A DNA stretch of 64,000 bases from Microbacterium pullorum (GTDB lineage: Bacteria; Actinomycetota; Actinomycetes; Actinomycetales; Microbacteriaceae): assembly GCF_014836535.1 (NCBI RefSeq), contig NZ_JACSQP010000009.1, forward strand, positions 1 to 64,000. Direction: 5' to 3'. The notes below the pieces were generated by a model. The model was given only the letters and a program-made list of their open reading frames with translations. It had not been told where the DNA came from and searched no databases. Position 1 is the stretch's first letter, and each line of letters begins with the position of its first letter. The position numbers and the translations under genes are program-made. Below, piece by piece: positions 7,551-17,457 of this stretch.

Positions 7551-8396
7551 TTGACTGAGCAGAATTCCGCCACGCCCGCCGCCACGCGTCGCGCCGCCCG
7601 CGCGGCTGCCCGCGACGCGGCACGCGCCGTGACCCCCCGCGTCACGGTGCGCAGCGCGTTCGCGATCGCCGTCGTCGTGAGCCTGGCCGGCACCGTCGCC
7701 CTCCCCGCCGTCGCCTACCCCGGCACGGAGGGCACGACAACGGCGGCGCAGCCCGCCGTCCCGGGTACGGCGACGGATGCCGCCACGTCGGCGGCAGCCG
7801 CGGCCGACACCCGCGAGACGCAGTCGCTCGTCGTGGCATCCGCCGCCGACGGGGTCGCTCTCGACCGGGCGTCCTACGCAGCCACGACCCCCGAAGAACT
7901 CGCCAGCATCGAGCAGGCGAAGGCCGAGGCCGAGCGCGCACGTCTGGCGGCCGCCATCACCAACGGCCAGCTCTCGTCAATCTCGTCGGCGCTGCCCATC
8001 GTCGGCGCCGGTGGGGTGACCCGCCCGCTCCCTTACTTCAACAACTTCGGCACCCCGTACGCCGGTCACAAGGGCGTGGACTACATGGTCGCCGCCGGCA
8101 CCCCCATCTACGCCATCGCCGATGGCATCGTGATCGAGTCATCCGAGAGCGGCCCGGGCTGGGGCGTGTACGTGCGGGTCGCCCACAACATCAACGGCAC
8201 GAGCGTGACGACCCTCTACGCGCACATGACCTACGGCACCCGCACCGTCCAGGTGGGCGACCGCGTCACCGCTGGGCAGGTGATCGGCCAGGTCGGCGCG
8301 ACGGGTCGCGCCTTCGGCACGCACCTGCACCTGGAGGTGCAGGTCAACAACAGCTACGTCAACGGCGAGAGCTGGCTGGTCGCCAACGGCCTCTGA
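7551..8396 (+). CDS. Secreted M23 family peptidase
   Basis: A 281-residue exported protein whose C-terminal domain (about residues 155-281) is an M23/LytM metallopeptidase, which cuts peptidoglycan cross-bridges. The zinc site is visible as H-x3-D in AGHKGVDYMV and H-x-H in FGTHLHLEV, with TLYAHM between. A twin-basic N-terminus and hydrophobic helix (FAIAVVVSLAGTVALPAVAY) form a signal sequence, followed by an Ala/Thr-rich linker and a short helical stretch (EELASIEQAKAEAERARLAA). I chose the TTG at 7551, preceded by GAGGA at 7541-7545, over an ATG at 7458. All zinc ligands are present, so it should be active. Confidence 0.88.
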   Translation: MTEQNSATPAATRRAARAAARDAARAVTPRVTVRSAFAIAVVVSLAGTVALPAVAYPGTEGTTTAAQPAVPGTATDAATSAAAAADTRETQSLVVASAADGVALDRASYAATTPEELASIEQAKAEAERARLAAAITNGQLSSISSALPIVGAGGVTRPLPYFNNFGTPYAGHKGVDYMVAAGTPIYAIADGIVIESSESGPGWGVYVRVAHNINGTSVTTLYAHMTYGTRTVQVGDRVTAGQVIGQVGATGRAFGTHLHLEVQVNNSYVNGESWLVANGL

Positions 8397-8407
8397 GCGC
8401 AGGGCGG

Positions 8408-9436
8408 TCAGGCGATGCGGGTGCCCGGGGGCAGTGCGCGCGCGGGGGTGCGGGTGCGGGCGTAGGCCCAGAACATGAGGCCGATGGCCAGCGCGATCTG
8501 CACCCCGAGACCGACGAACCAGCTGGGTGTCGTCGAGGCCACGATCTGCTCCGCCGTCTGGGACTGCGGGGCGCGTTCGGCGCACTCGTCGTAGATCTCT
8601 TCCGCGACGGGGGCCAGCTGCGCCGAGCGCACAGCGAGCTTGATCTGCCCGAACAGGTCCACCGGCCACCCCTCCGCGCCGAACTGCGCGGGCGTCGCAT
8701 CCGCCAGGATCACGAACGGATTCGCCGCGAGCACCCACCACACCGAGTCGAAGCGGGGCTGCTCGCGGGTGTAGGTCTCCCACTCGTCCGTGCACACGAC
8801 GGTGTCGCCGGAGTAGTCGGCGACGCGGTAGGACGACGTCACCTCGGTGCGGATGCTGGAGCCGACGAGCGCGAAGACGATGAGGGTACCGATCGTCAGG
8901 GCCGAGACGACGAGGTAGGTCGTGGCCACCGAGAACAGCGGACGGGCGAGGATGCCACTGAGTGCGACACCGACGGCGGAGATGACGCCGATCTCGATGA
9001 TCAGCACGACGAGGGAGACGAGCACCGTCCACGGGCTCACGCCACCGCCGAGGGTCGCGATCGCCAGGAACGGCAGCGCGACCACCGCGAAGGCGAGACC
9101 GGTCGCCCAGGCCGCGAGGAACTTGCCGACGAGGATCTCCCCCGTCGAGGCGAGCGTCACCTGCACCGGTGCGAGCGTGGCGGCATCGCGGTCGCCGTTG
9201 ATCGAGTTGCCGCTGAAGGTCGGTGACACCAGCACCGCCAGCAGCAGTGTGATGAACACGACGGTGGAGTAGATGCCTGCCCCGGTGTCCGCCGTCGAAC
9301 TGAACATCGTGAACGCCAGCATGGTGACGCCGACCAGGAGCAGGCCGAAGATGCCGAGCAGCACGTACCAGGCCACCGACCGCACCCGCTGGATGAGTTC
9401 GAGCCGCACGATCGTGCCGAGCCGCTGCAGGTTCAT
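8408..9436 (-). CDS. ABC-2 type transporter permease
   Basis: A 342-residue ABC-2 permease. It has an N-terminal helix (AWYVLLGIFGLLLVGVTML), the conserved FSGNSINGDRDAATLAPVQVT segment after the second helix, about six helices in all and a large extracytoplasmic loop (about residues 205-300). The AATL..VTL..GEILVGK pattern is typical of ABC-2 subunits that pair with a separate ATPase. Its start overlaps the stop of the ATPase gene (ATGA, 9433-9436). It probably exports a drug, lipid or polymer; the substrate is unknown. Confidence 0.85.
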   Translation of the reverse strand: MNLQRLGTIVRLELIQRVRSVAWYVLLGIFGLLLVGVTMLAFTMFSSTADTGAGIYSTVVFITLLLAVLVSPTFSGNSINGDRDAATLAPVQVTLASTGEILVGKFLAAWATGLAFAVVALPFLAIATLGGGVSPWTVLVSLVVLIIEIGVISAVGVALSGILARPLFSVATTYLVVSALTIGTLIVFALVGSSIRTEVTSSYRVADYSGDTVVCTDEWETYTREQPRFDSVWWVLAANPFVILADATPAQFGAEGWPVDLFGQIKLAVRSAQLAPVAEEIYDECAERAPQSQTAEQIVASTTPSWFVGLGVQIALAIGLMFWAYARTRTPARALPPGTRIA

Positions 9437-10380
9437 GCGGTGCCTCCCCTGGCCGGTCCCTCACCCAGATCGAGGAAGGTGTGCTCGAGCATGCTGGTGG
9501 CCGCCGAGAACTCCGCCACCGGGAGCCCGGCGCCGATGAGCGCGGCGAGCGCCTGCGCGGCGTCGGCATCGGAGGCGAACCCCACGAGCACATCGCGCCG
9601 GTCGATCGGGAGCACACCGGCATCCAGCCCCAGCGTCCGGGCCACCGGAAGCACGGCGGCCGTCGCGTCGCGATCGGCCAGGCGGATGCGCCAGGTGCGC
9701 ACGCGGGATGCCGCGGCGGCCACCCGGTCGGAACCGACCGTCTCGCCCGCCACGAGGAACACGGCGTCGTCGATGACCTCCTCGAGCTCCGACAGCACGT
9801 GGCTGGAGATGAGCACCGTGCACCCCTCGGCGGCGAACCGGCGCAGCAGCACGCGCAGGTCGATGCGCGCCTGCGGGTCCAGGCCCGAGGCTGGTTCGTC
9901 CAGCAGCAGGACGCGGGGGTCGTGCACGAGCGCGCGGGCGAGCCCGAGCTTCTGCTTCTGTCCGCGCGAGAGCACCCGCGCCGGGGAGTCGGCGAGGGGC
10001 TCGAGGCCGAGCTCGGCGAGCAGCTGGGCGGCGCGGGCGCGGGCCTGCTCGCGGGTCATGCCGTAGAGCTCGCCGGTGATGGTGATCGTCTCGCGCGCCG
10101 TCAGGGCGGGCCAGGCACCGAGCGCATCCGGCATCCACCCCAGGATGCCGCGCGCGAGCGCAGGCTCGGCGACGGGATCGACCCCGCCGATGCGCAGGTC
10201 TCCGGCGTCGGGGGCCAGGAGCGAGGCGAGCATGAGCATGAGCGTCGTCTTGCCCGAGCCGTTGGGGCCGACCAGCCCCGTGACCGCACCCTCCCGCGCT
10301 TCGAGGGTCACATTGCGCACCGCGTGCACGTCGCCGAACGACCTGCGCACGCCGTGGGCCACTATTCCGGGTGTGGTCAC
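9433..10380 (-). CDS. ABC transporter ATP-binding protein
   Basis: A 315-residue ATPase with Walker A GPNGSGKTT (about residues 40-48), signature LSRGQKQKLGLARAL, Walker B LLLDEPASGLDPQ and the H-loop in LISSHVLSELEE. The C-terminal extension of about 90 residues is common in ABC-2 exporter ATPases. I chose the GTG at 10380, which has AGGGTG upstream and leaves VTTPGIVAHGVRRSF as the N-terminus; another GTG lies three codons earlier. It drives the permease encoded immediately downstream. Confidence 0.9.
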   Translation of the reverse strand: MTTPGIVAHGVRRSFGDVHAVRNVTLEAREGAVTGLVGPNGSGKTTLMLMLASLLAPDAGDLRIGGVDPVAEPALARGILGWMPDALGAWPALTARETITITGELYGMTREQARARAAQLLAELGLEPLADSPARVLSRGQKQKLGLARALVHDPRVLLLDEPASGLDPQARIDLRVLLRRFAAEGCTVLISSHVLSELEEVIDDAVFLVAGETVGSDRVAAAASRVRTWRIRLADRDATAAVLPVARTLGLDAGVLPIDRRDVLVGFASDADAAQALAALIGAGLPVAEFSAATSMLEHTFLDLGEGPARGGTA

Positions 10381-10439
10381 GAGCGTCACCCTAGCGGACG
10401 GCGTCGGGGGCGGCGCGAACACCGATCCGGCGCGGCGGG

Positions 10440-11453
10440 TCAGGGATCGCGGAAGAAGTCGACGCCCAGATCGGGGTGGTCGACGAAGACGCCGTCGACC
10501 CCGGCATCCACCAGCACCTGCCACTCCGCCTCGTAGTCGCCGAACACGGCCTTGCCGCCGGGACCGCGGAACTGGCGCACCAGGAACGCGTTCTCGGGGC
10601 GCGCCGTCCAGGTGAACACGCGCAGCCCCCGCGCGTGGGCATCGGTGGTGACCGCCGAGGGGCCGTGCACGTGGCCGAGCTTGTCGGGCGCGAGGATGAG
10701 CCGCTTGTCCACGCTGATGCCGTCGACGGCACCCACGAGCGCATCCAGGCCCGCCGGGGTCGCCGTCTGCCGGTAGGTCGGCGCGGCGGCGCCGTGCGTG
10801 GCTGCGAGGTCGAAGGGCGTACCCGCGGCCTCGAGCAGGTAGATGTAGGAGCCCCGGATGCCGCGGCGGCGCAACTCCGCCAGCACGGTCGATTCGAACG
10901 ACTCCACGACGAGCGGCAGCCGCCCGTCGGCCCAGCCCGCGGCGCGCAGCTCGTCGGCGACGATCGCGGCCATGTCCCACCCGAGCGAGGCGAAGTAGGT
11001 GGCGTGCTTGATCTCCAGCACCACCGCGGTCTCGCGTCCCTCCGCGTGGGACGCGTCCCGCACGAGGTCGAGCACGTCGCGCAGCCGCAGCACCGGCTGG
11101 GCGTCGTCGAACCCGGCGCTGGCGGGGCGGATCTTCGGCAGGCGCTCCCGGCAGCGCAGACCCGACAGCTCTTCCCACGTGAAGTCCTCGGTGAACCAGC
11201 CGGTCAGTTCCTCGCCGTCGACCGACTTCGTCGTCCGCCGATCGGCGTACTCCGGACGGTCGGCGACGTCGGTCGTGGTGGAGATGTCGTTCTCATGCCG
11301 CACCACCAGCACGCCGTCGGCCGAGAGCACGACGTCGGGTTCCACCCCGTCCACCCCGAGCGCGAGGGCGAGGTCGTACGACGACCGGCTGTGCTCGGGA
11401 CGGTACCCGGGCGCACCGCGGTGACCGATGACGAGCGGGCGGGGGCGGGGCAC
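10440..11453 (-). CDS. Glycerophosphodiester phosphodiesterase
   Basis: A 337-residue GDPD-family enzyme that hydrolyses glycerophosphodiesters to glycerol-3-phosphate and an alcohol. The N-terminus carries IGHRGAPGYRPEHS, with the catalytic His and the PE pair, then GVEPDVVLSADG with metal-binding Glu and Asp, and VVRHEND with the second His. There is no signal peptide, so it is probably cytoplasmic. The start is the GTG at 11451-11453. The length is within the range of actinobacterial GDPDs. It sits 60 bases upstream of the ABC exporter genes on the same strand. Confidence 0.9.
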   Translation of the reverse strand: MPRPRPLVIGHRGAPGYRPEHSRSSYDLALALGVDGVEPDVVLSADGVLVVRHENDISTTTDVADRPEYADRRTTKSVDGEELTGWFTEDFTWEELSGLRCRERLPKIRPASAGFDDAQPVLRLRDVLDLVRDASHAEGRETAVVLEIKHATYFASLGWDMAAIVADELRAAGWADGRLPLVVESFESTVLAELRRRGIRGSYIYLLEAAGTPFDLAATHGAAAPTYRQTATPAGLDALVGAVDGISVDKRLILAPDKLGHVHGPSAVTTDAHARGLRVFTWTARPENAFLVRQFRGPGGKAVFGDYEAEWQVLVDAGVDGVFVDHPDLGVDFFRDP

Positions 11454-11604
11454 CGATCCAGGCTACGCGGCGGGGCTTTCGGGCATCCGATTCATTGCTC
11501 GCTCTCAGCGATATCCCTCTCCTCCCCCGATACCGGTCCGATACTGTGGATTGCACACAGCATGGCGCTGTGTCACCAACCCCGACTTTGGAGTGTGAGA
11601 GCAC

Positions 11605-12507
11605 GTGGCCCTCAACAATCCCGCATTCGCCAACCCGGCGTTCCAGGAGCAGCGTCCCGGTCTGACGCCGCCCAGCGCCGGCGCGGCACAGACTCAGTAC
11701 GCGGCCGCTCAGCACCAGGGCGTCGACGTCGCCACCCAGGCCAACCTGGAAGGCATGTACGCCGCCCCGCCCGCCGGTGCGATCGAGACCGACCGCATGA
11801 CCGTCGAGGACACGGTCATCAAGACCATCGGCCTCTTCGCGATCCTGCTGGTCACGGCCGTCGTCGGCTGGATCTGGACGCTGTCGACCGTCACGGTCGC
11901 CAACCCGGCGCCCACGATGATGCCGTGGATCATCGGCGCCCTCGGCGGCTTCGTGCTGTCGATGGCCGTCATCTTCGGCTCGCGCAAGAAGATCCGCCCG
12001 GGCCTCATCTTCGCCTACGCGGCCTTCGAGGGCCTGTTCGTCGGCGGCATCTCGGCGTACTTCGAATTCATCTTCCCCGGCATCGTCATGCAGGCGACCC
12101 TGGCGACGCTCGCCGTCGTGGGCGTGACCCTCGCCCTCTTCGCCAGCGGCAAGGTGCGCGCGTCGAAGAAGGCCACCAAGATCTTCATGATCGCGATGGT
12201 CGGCTACCTCGTCTTCTCGCTGCTGAACGTCGTGCTCATGCTCGTGGGCGTCGTGCCCGCCGGCATGATGTTCGGTCTGCACAGCGCCACGATCGCCGGC
12301 ATCCCGCTCGGCCTGATCATCGGGGTGCTCGTGGTCATCATGGCCGCCTACTCGCTGGTGCTCGACTTCGACCAGATCCAGCAGGGGGTGCGCAACGGCG
12401 CTCCCCGCAAGTTCGCCTGGATGGGTGCCTTCGGCATCATGGTCACGGTCGTCTGGCTGTACGTCGAGATCCTGCGCATGCTCGCGATCCTGCGCGGCAG
12501 CGAGTAA
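11605..12507 (+). CDS. Bax inhibitor-1 / YccA family membrane protein
   Basis: A 300-residue integral membrane protein. After a hydrophilic N-terminus of about 70 residues with NNPAFANPAF repeats, typical of actinobacterial members, come seven hydrophobic segments and the family ending FDQIQQGVRNGAPRKFAWMGAFGIMVTVVWLYVEILRMLAIL. BI-1 proteins are pH-sensitive calcium leak channels in the characterised cases; the bacterial role is uncertain. The start is GTG at 11605 after GGAG at 11590-11593. A strong terminator follows the gene, which is probably monocistronic. Confidence 0.92.
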   Translation: MALNNPAFANPAFQEQRPGLTPPSAGAAQTQYAAAQHQGVDVATQANLEGMYAAPPAGAIETDRMTVEDTVIKTIGLFAILLVTAVVGWIWTLSTVTVANPAPTMMPWIIGALGGFVLSMAVIFGSRKKIRPGLIFAYAAFEGLFVGGISAYFEFIFPGIVMQATLATLAVVGVTLALFASGKVRASKKATKIFMIAMVGYLVFSLLNVVLMLVGVVPAGMMFGLHSATIAGIPLGLIIGVLVVIMAAYSLVLDFDQIQQGVRNGAPRKFAWMGAFGIMVTVVWLYVEILRMLAILRGSE

Positions 12508-12530
12508 GCACCGCGCCGTTCGTCGCGAAC

Positions 12531-12555
12531 GGGCCGCCCCTCGGGGCGGCCCTTT
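12531..12555 (+). terminator. Rho-independent terminator after the Bax inhibitor-1 gene
   Basis: GGGCCGCCCC (12531-12540) and GGGGCGGCCC (12543-12552) form a perfect 10-bp stem with a 2-base apex, followed by TTT. It lies 23 bases after the stop codon. Confidence 0.85.
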
Positions 12556-12655
12556 CTGCGTTCCCGCGGGGCGTGGCCGGACCGTGAGACGACAGCGGGC
12601 GGCCGAAGCAAGGGGAGCTTCCCATCGTCTCGGCCGCCAGGTGCAGCTTCACGGA

Positions 12656-12719
12656 CGGCGGGGCGCGCGCGGGGCGCGGGCGCGGGGGGCGGGCGCGGCG
12701 GGCGGGCGCGGGGGGCGGG
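12656..12719. repeat. 64-base tract of only G and C with an internal duplication
   Basis: Every base from 12656 to 12719 is G or C. The 16-mer GGGCGCGGGGGGCGGG occurs at 12678-12693 and again at 12704-12719, a 26-bp period. The second copy abuts the stop codon of the minus-strand glycosyltransferase. The plus strand could form G-quadruplexes; the tract may also have arisen by slippage. Confidence 0.7.
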
Positions 12720-14093
12720 TCAGCGACCGGGGCGCGGGGCGGGGGCGGTCAGCGCGGACTCGACGGCCGCGGCGAGCGCACGCATCGACGCGGCGGCATC
12801 CATCTGCGCGGCGGCGGCGCGGGCGGCATCCGACAGCCACGCGCGCACCCCGGGACCGGTCAGCAGCGCGGTGAGCGCACCGGCGAGGGCCTCGACATCG
12901 CCGTCGGGCACGAGCATGCCGCCGCCGCGGGCGAGGGTGTCGCGCGGGCCGTAGGGCATGTCGTACGAGACCACCGGCACGCCGTGGCCGAGGGCTTCGA
13001 GCACGACGAGCGGCTGCCCCTCGTTGGTGCTGGCGAGCACGAACAGGTCCGCCGTCGACCACGCCGTCTCGGGATCGGGAGCGTGCCCGTGGAACACCAC
13101 CGCGTCCCCGACGCCGACCTCGGCTGCCAGCTCCTCCAGCGCCGCACGCTCGGGGCCGTCGCCGTGCACATGCAGCTCGGCGTGCGCCACCGATGCCCGC
13201 ACACGCGCCAGTGCGCGCACGGCGTGGTCCACGCGCTTGCGCGCGCTCAGCGTGTTGAGCATGACGATGCGCCCCGGCACCGGCTCGTTCCGAAGCCCCG
13301 ACGGTGCCGGATGCGGCACGACGAACGAGGGGATGCCGTCGCCCACCCGGCGCTGCACATCGGCCTGCTGGGTGGGGGTGAGCCACAGCACACCGTCGAA
13401 CCGGTCGGCGATGTCGAGCCACCGCGACCACGCGGCATCCATCGGCGCATCCCACGTGTACGGCGTCTGCACATGGCAGGCATGGGTGGTGTGGAGCACC
13501 CGGATGTCGGGGTCCAGGAGCGGCGGCGCGTCTGCCACCAGCACCTCGCCCACCTGCCGGGCTTCGCAGATGACGACGACGGGCCGATCGGACACCGCGG
13601 CGAGGGCGTTCAGCCACGCGCGGTAGAGCCCGCCGAATCCGGGCAGCCAACCGGCCGGCGCCGTGCCGTCGGCGTTCCAGACCACGACCGGCGCCTCGCT
13701 CAGGTGCCACGCGGGGTCGCCGGCGATCACCGGAAGTTCCAGCACGGTGCGGCCCTCCGCGTCGCGGATGGTGCGGGCGTCGTCAGCGGCCGTCGGCGCG
13801 GGCAGTGGCAGCGCCGCGGCGCGCAGCCACGCGGCATCCGTGCGGGCGTCGTCGAACAGGTTGCGAAGATCTGCGGGCGCGACCAGCAGCCCGCGACGCA
13901 CCCACTCGGCACGGTGCGCGTCGTGATCGGCCTGGTCGCCGGGATCGACGCTCAGCACCCGCACCCGCGCGCCTGCGGCCCGCATGTCCTGCACGCGGCG
14001 CAGCACCGAGATGGTGAAGCCGCCGTCGCGGTCGGGAATCAGCCGGCTCGCCAGAACCAGGTACTCGGCGTCGGGAAGGGCGCGATCGGTCAT
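12720..14093 (-). CDS. GT4 family glycosyltransferase (TagE-like)
   Basis: A 457-residue cytoplasmic glycosyltransferase. The C-terminal GT-B half shows VMLNTLSARKRVDHAVRAL, then HGDGPERAALEELA, and STNEGQPLVVLEALGHGVPV followed by VSYDMPYGPRDTL. The YGPRD segment is characteristic of poly(glycerol-phosphate) alpha-glucosyltransferases (TagE/TarM), so a teichoic acid or envelope polymer is a plausible acceptor; this is inference. The N-terminal half is less conserved. I chose the ATG at 14091-14093 (MTDRALPDAEYLVL), which has GGGGAGGATGGAG upstream. It stands alone between two repeat tracts. Confidence 0.8.
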   Translation of the reverse strand: MTDRALPDAEYLVLASRLIPDRDGGFTISVLRRVQDMRAAGARVRVLSVDPGDQADHDAHRAEWVRRGLLVAPADLRNLFDDARTDAAWLRAAALPLPAPTAADDARTIRDAEGRTVLELPVIAGDPAWHLSEAPVVVWNADGTAPAGWLPGFGGLYRAWLNALAAVSDRPVVVICEARQVGEVLVADAPPLLDPDIRVLHTTHACHVQTPYTWDAPMDAAWSRWLDIADRFDGVLWLTPTQQADVQRRVGDGIPSFVVPHPAPSGLRNEPVPGRIVMLNTLSARKRVDHAVRALARVRASVAHAELHVHGDGPERAALEELAAEVGVGDAVVFHGHAPDPETAWSTADLFVLASTNEGQPLVVLEALGHGVPVVSYDMPYGPRDTLARGGGMLVPDGDVEALAGALTALLTGPGVRAWLSDAARAAAAQMDAAASMRALAAAVESALTAPAPRPGR

Positions 14094-14136
14094 CGCTCCA
14101 TCCTCCCCCACCCCGCCGGGTGTCCCCCGAGCCGGC

Positions 14137-14418
14137 GTCGGAATTCAGGCTCACGCACCCTGCCGCCCGCCGCAGCTCGCCCGCACCGCCCACAGCCTGA
14201 ATTCCGACTGTCGGAGGCGCCCGGTGCGGCCGCGCCTCGCGTCGGAATTCAGGCTCACCGCTCACGGCAACCGTCTGCAGCCCGCCCGCACCGCCCACAG
14301 CCTGAATTCCGACTGTCGGAGGCGCCCGGTGCGGCCGCGCCTCGCGTCGGAATTCAGGCTCACCGGACCCGGCAAACCCCCGCAGCCGCCCCCGGCCACC
14401 CACAGCCTGAATTCCGAC
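14137..14418. repeat. Three tandem paired inverted repeats with GAATTC core
   Basis: GTCGGAATTCAGGCT occurs at 14137-14151, 14241-14255 and 14346-14360. Its reverse complement AGCCTGAATTCCGAC occurs at 14194-14208, 14299-14313 and 14404-14418. Each pair is separated by 42-43 bases, and pairs are separated by an identical 32-base spacer (14209-14240 and 14314-14345), giving a 104-105 bp period. Each unit can fold as a 15-bp stem. The array fills the gap between the guaA stop and the glycosyltransferase start. No coding sequence is apparent, and the function is unknown. Confidence 0.9.
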
Positions 14419-14480
14419 AGGCGAAGGTGCCCGAAAACGACGGATGCCGCGACCCTCAGGCCGCGGCATCCCTCACCGAT

Positions 14481-16060
<1,580 letters not shown>

Positions 16061-16064
<4 letters not shown>

Positions 16065-16543
16065 CGGGTGCCTTCCGTGGCGGGGATGGATTCGGATGCC
16101 GCGGCGTCGCGCTCGCGTCGGACGAGGTAGGCCTTCACATCACGGGCGACGCGGGTCTCCATGAAGAACGACAGCAGCGGGACGATGCCGCCGCACGCGA
16201 GCAGCAGGAAGCGCCAGAACGGCCACCGCATGAGGCTCCAGATGCGGAAGCAGGCGAACAGGTACACGACGTAGAACCAGCCGTGGACGATGAGGATGCC
16301 CAGCGACAGGTTGAGGCCGTCGCCGGTGGACAGGAGCTCCCCTTCGGGGCCCGGGACGACGGGGGCGAGCCACAGCAGACCGCCGGATCCGCCCGCGAAC
16401 ACCTCGACCGCCAGCGGCGTGTACTTGAGGATCATCTCGGCACACAGCAGCAGCAGGCCCACACCGGTGATGACGGATGCGATCTGGTAGAAACGCAGGG
16501 CCCCGCGGATCGCCGGAAACGAGGCGAGTTTGGGCTGAGGCAT
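16061..16543 (-). CDS. DUF3817 domain membrane protein
   Basis: A 160-residue protein with three or four hydrophobic segments; [21 protein letters not shown] and [22 protein letters not shown] are characteristic of DUF3817, a family of integral membrane proteins seen near guaA in Actinobacteria. The C-terminus is hydrophilic and acidic. I chose the ATG at 16541-16543, with AGAGG upstream. It overlaps the guaA start and follows the SURF1 gene by five bases, so the three are probably one transcript. The function is unknown. Confidence 0.85.
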
Positions 16544-16548
16544 GGCCT

Positions 16549-17457
16549 CTATCCTACCGTCGCCGCACCTGTGCCATCCCCGCGCGCCGGGGTGCTCGCG
16601 GCTTCCTCCTCGAGGGCCTCGACCTCCTTCTCCCAGGCGTCGCGACCGAGGCGGTACCACATGTAGAACGCGAAGCCCGCGAACACCGCCCACTCGGCGG
16701 CATAGAAGATGTTGAGCCAGTTCACCGTGGATCCCTCCCCCGGGGCGGGCGAGTGGATCCGCTCCAGTGCGCCGAGCGGCTCCGCAGAGGTGAGGTACGC
16801 CCGGTACGCATCGAGGCCGTCGATGTCGTGCCACTGCGCGAGCAGGGCCGCGGGGGACATGCGGGTCATCGTCTGGGGATCGGCGCCGGCGGGCGGAAGA
16901 CCCGGGCCCTCGTCCGAGATGAGCCGGCCGGTGACGGAGACCGTGGCATCCGGATCGGCGGCGACCGCGGCGTCGAGCTCGACGACGGCGGCCTCCGCCC
17001 CCGTGAGGGTCGGGGTCCAGCCGACCGCCACAGCGAGTGAGGTCGGCTGGTCGGTGCCGGTCGTCGCCGCATCCAGCCGCAGCTGACCGGTCACCCAGTA
17101 CCCCTCGACCCCGTCGTTGAAACGGGATGCCACGATGAGGAAGTCCCCGGGGACCCAGTGCCCCGATGCCTCGACCATCTGGCCGACGAGCGGCTCGGCG
17201 AGGTACTGGCCGGGCTCGGTGACCTCGGCGAGCGGTCGCACCTGCTCGTTCATGCCGGGTGGCGGCGGGTCGGTGTCGATGGCGCTGCCGAGCTGCCACT
17301 GGCCGAGCCAGGCGAACACCCCCGCGACCACGAGGGCGAGGGCGAGCATGCCGAGCCACCACGGGCGCAGCAGCACTTCGCGCAGGGTCGGGGGGAACAC
17401 CTCGGGTGGGGCGGCGGGCGCGGTGACGTCGCGGCCGGAGGGGCTGTGCGGGGTCAT
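16549..17457 (-). CDS. SURF1 family protein
   Basis: A 302-residue protein of the SURF1 family, which in other bacteria and mitochondria assists cytochrome c oxidase assembly. An N-terminal membrane helix (WLGMLALALVVAGVFAWLGQWQ) is followed by an extracytoplasmic domain with the family segments GHWVPGDFLIVASRF and EGYWVTGQL. A C-terminal helix (WLNIFYAAEWAVFAGFAFYMWY) comes next, then a charged tail. The ATG overlaps the stop of guaB3 (ATGA, 17454-17457). Involvement in respiration is inferred from the family only. Confidence 0.88.
   Translation of the reverse strand: MTPHSPSGRDVTAPAAPPEVFPPTLREVLLRPWWLGMLALALVVAGVFAWLGQWQLGSAIDTDPPPPGMNEQVRPLAEVTEPGQYLAEPLVGQMVEASGHWVPGDFLIVASRFNDGVEGYWVTGQLRLDAATTGTDQPTSLAVAVGWTPTLTGAEAAVVELDAAVAADPDATVSVTGRLISDEGPGLPPAGADPQTMTRMSPAALLAQWHDIDGLDAYRAYLTSAEPLGALERIHSPAPGEGSTVNWLNIFYAAEWAVFAGFAFYMWYRLGRDAWEKEVEALEEEAASTPARGDGTGAATVG

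Noticed and set aside
14137..14418. CRISPR array
   Set aside because: The repeats are inverted pairs with near-identical spacers and a 104-bp period, not direct repeats with unique spacers, and no cas genes are present.
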